A DNA stretch of 5,688 nucleotides from Chloroflexota bacterium (GTDB lineage Bacteria; Chloroflexota; Anaerolineae; Anaerolineales; Villigracilaceae), in the NCBI GenBank assembly GCA_021823555.1, contig JAKANW010000237.1:1-5688 (forward strand), in the 5' to 3' direction. Below are positions 5,684-5,688 of the stretch, piece after piece. Made by a program: the position numbers and the translations under genes. The notes under the pieces were generated by a model. The model saw only the letters and a list, made by a program, of their open reading frames with translations. It did no database searches and had not been told where the DNA came from. Numbering within the stretch: position 1 is the first letter of the stretch; every line of letters begins with the position of its first letter.

Positions 5684-5688
5684 CGGCC

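Noticed and set aside
1..5688. Mobile element, CRISPR array, tRNA/rRNA or toxin-antitoxin/defence system
   Set aside because: No direct repeat series, terminal inverted repeats, transposase or integrase motifs, or tRNA-like folds were seen. The XRE-type HTH gene alone is not enough for a toxin-antitoxin call, since its neighbour is a TPR protein with no toxin motif.

Overview
The window reads left to right as a compact, all-plus-strand stretch. It has no RNA genes, mobile elements or CRISPR, and no intergenic gap over about 60 bases. Gene content, codon use and moderately high GC suggest a bacterium of the Chloroflexota, most likely Anaerolineae-like. That assignment is inferred from the appearance of the proteins (CpaE and CpaF with a small protein between them, and a tandem XRE-type HTH protein), not from a search.

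Region 1 (1-3564) looks like one transcription unit. It opens with the last 18 codons of a sensor histidine kinase, then an OmpR/PhoB-type response regulator. Next come a CpaE/TadZ-like protein (pseudo-receiver plus MinD-like domain), a 94-residue protein with an Sm/LSm-like pattern, and a CpaF/TadA-type secretion ATPase. Gaps are short (24 and 16 nt, then 9 nt) and the last junction is an ATGA overlap. CpaE/TadZ and CpaF/TadA are the localisation factor and motor of the Tad (tight adherence / Flp type IVc pilus) system. The layout therefore suggests a Tad-type motor module placed with a two-component pair. The platform (tadB/tadC), pilin (flp), prepilin peptidase and cpaB are not in this window.

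Region 2 (3565-5688) appears to be a second transcription unit. An extended -10 element lies in the 59-nt gap after cpaF. It precedes a protein with two tandem XRE-type HTH domains, a small TPR protein, and a double-GNAT acetyltransferase whose N-terminal half has lost the acetyl-CoA signature. These three genes are tightly packed (5-nt gap, 7-nt overlap), and the last two lack clear Shine-Dalgarno sites, which suggests translational coupling. A strong AGGAGG at the right edge implies that the operon continues outside the window.

The most interesting points are: the CpaE-like protein has lost both the phospho-acceptor Asp (Glu instead) and the Walker A Lys (Thr instead); an Sm-like small protein sits between cpaE and cpaF; and the HTH protein is an internal duplication. 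Nothing here is a clear-cut new defence or mobile system. The best candidate for undescribed biology is the kinase/regulator/pseudo-receiver-ATPase/Sm-like/CpaF module.
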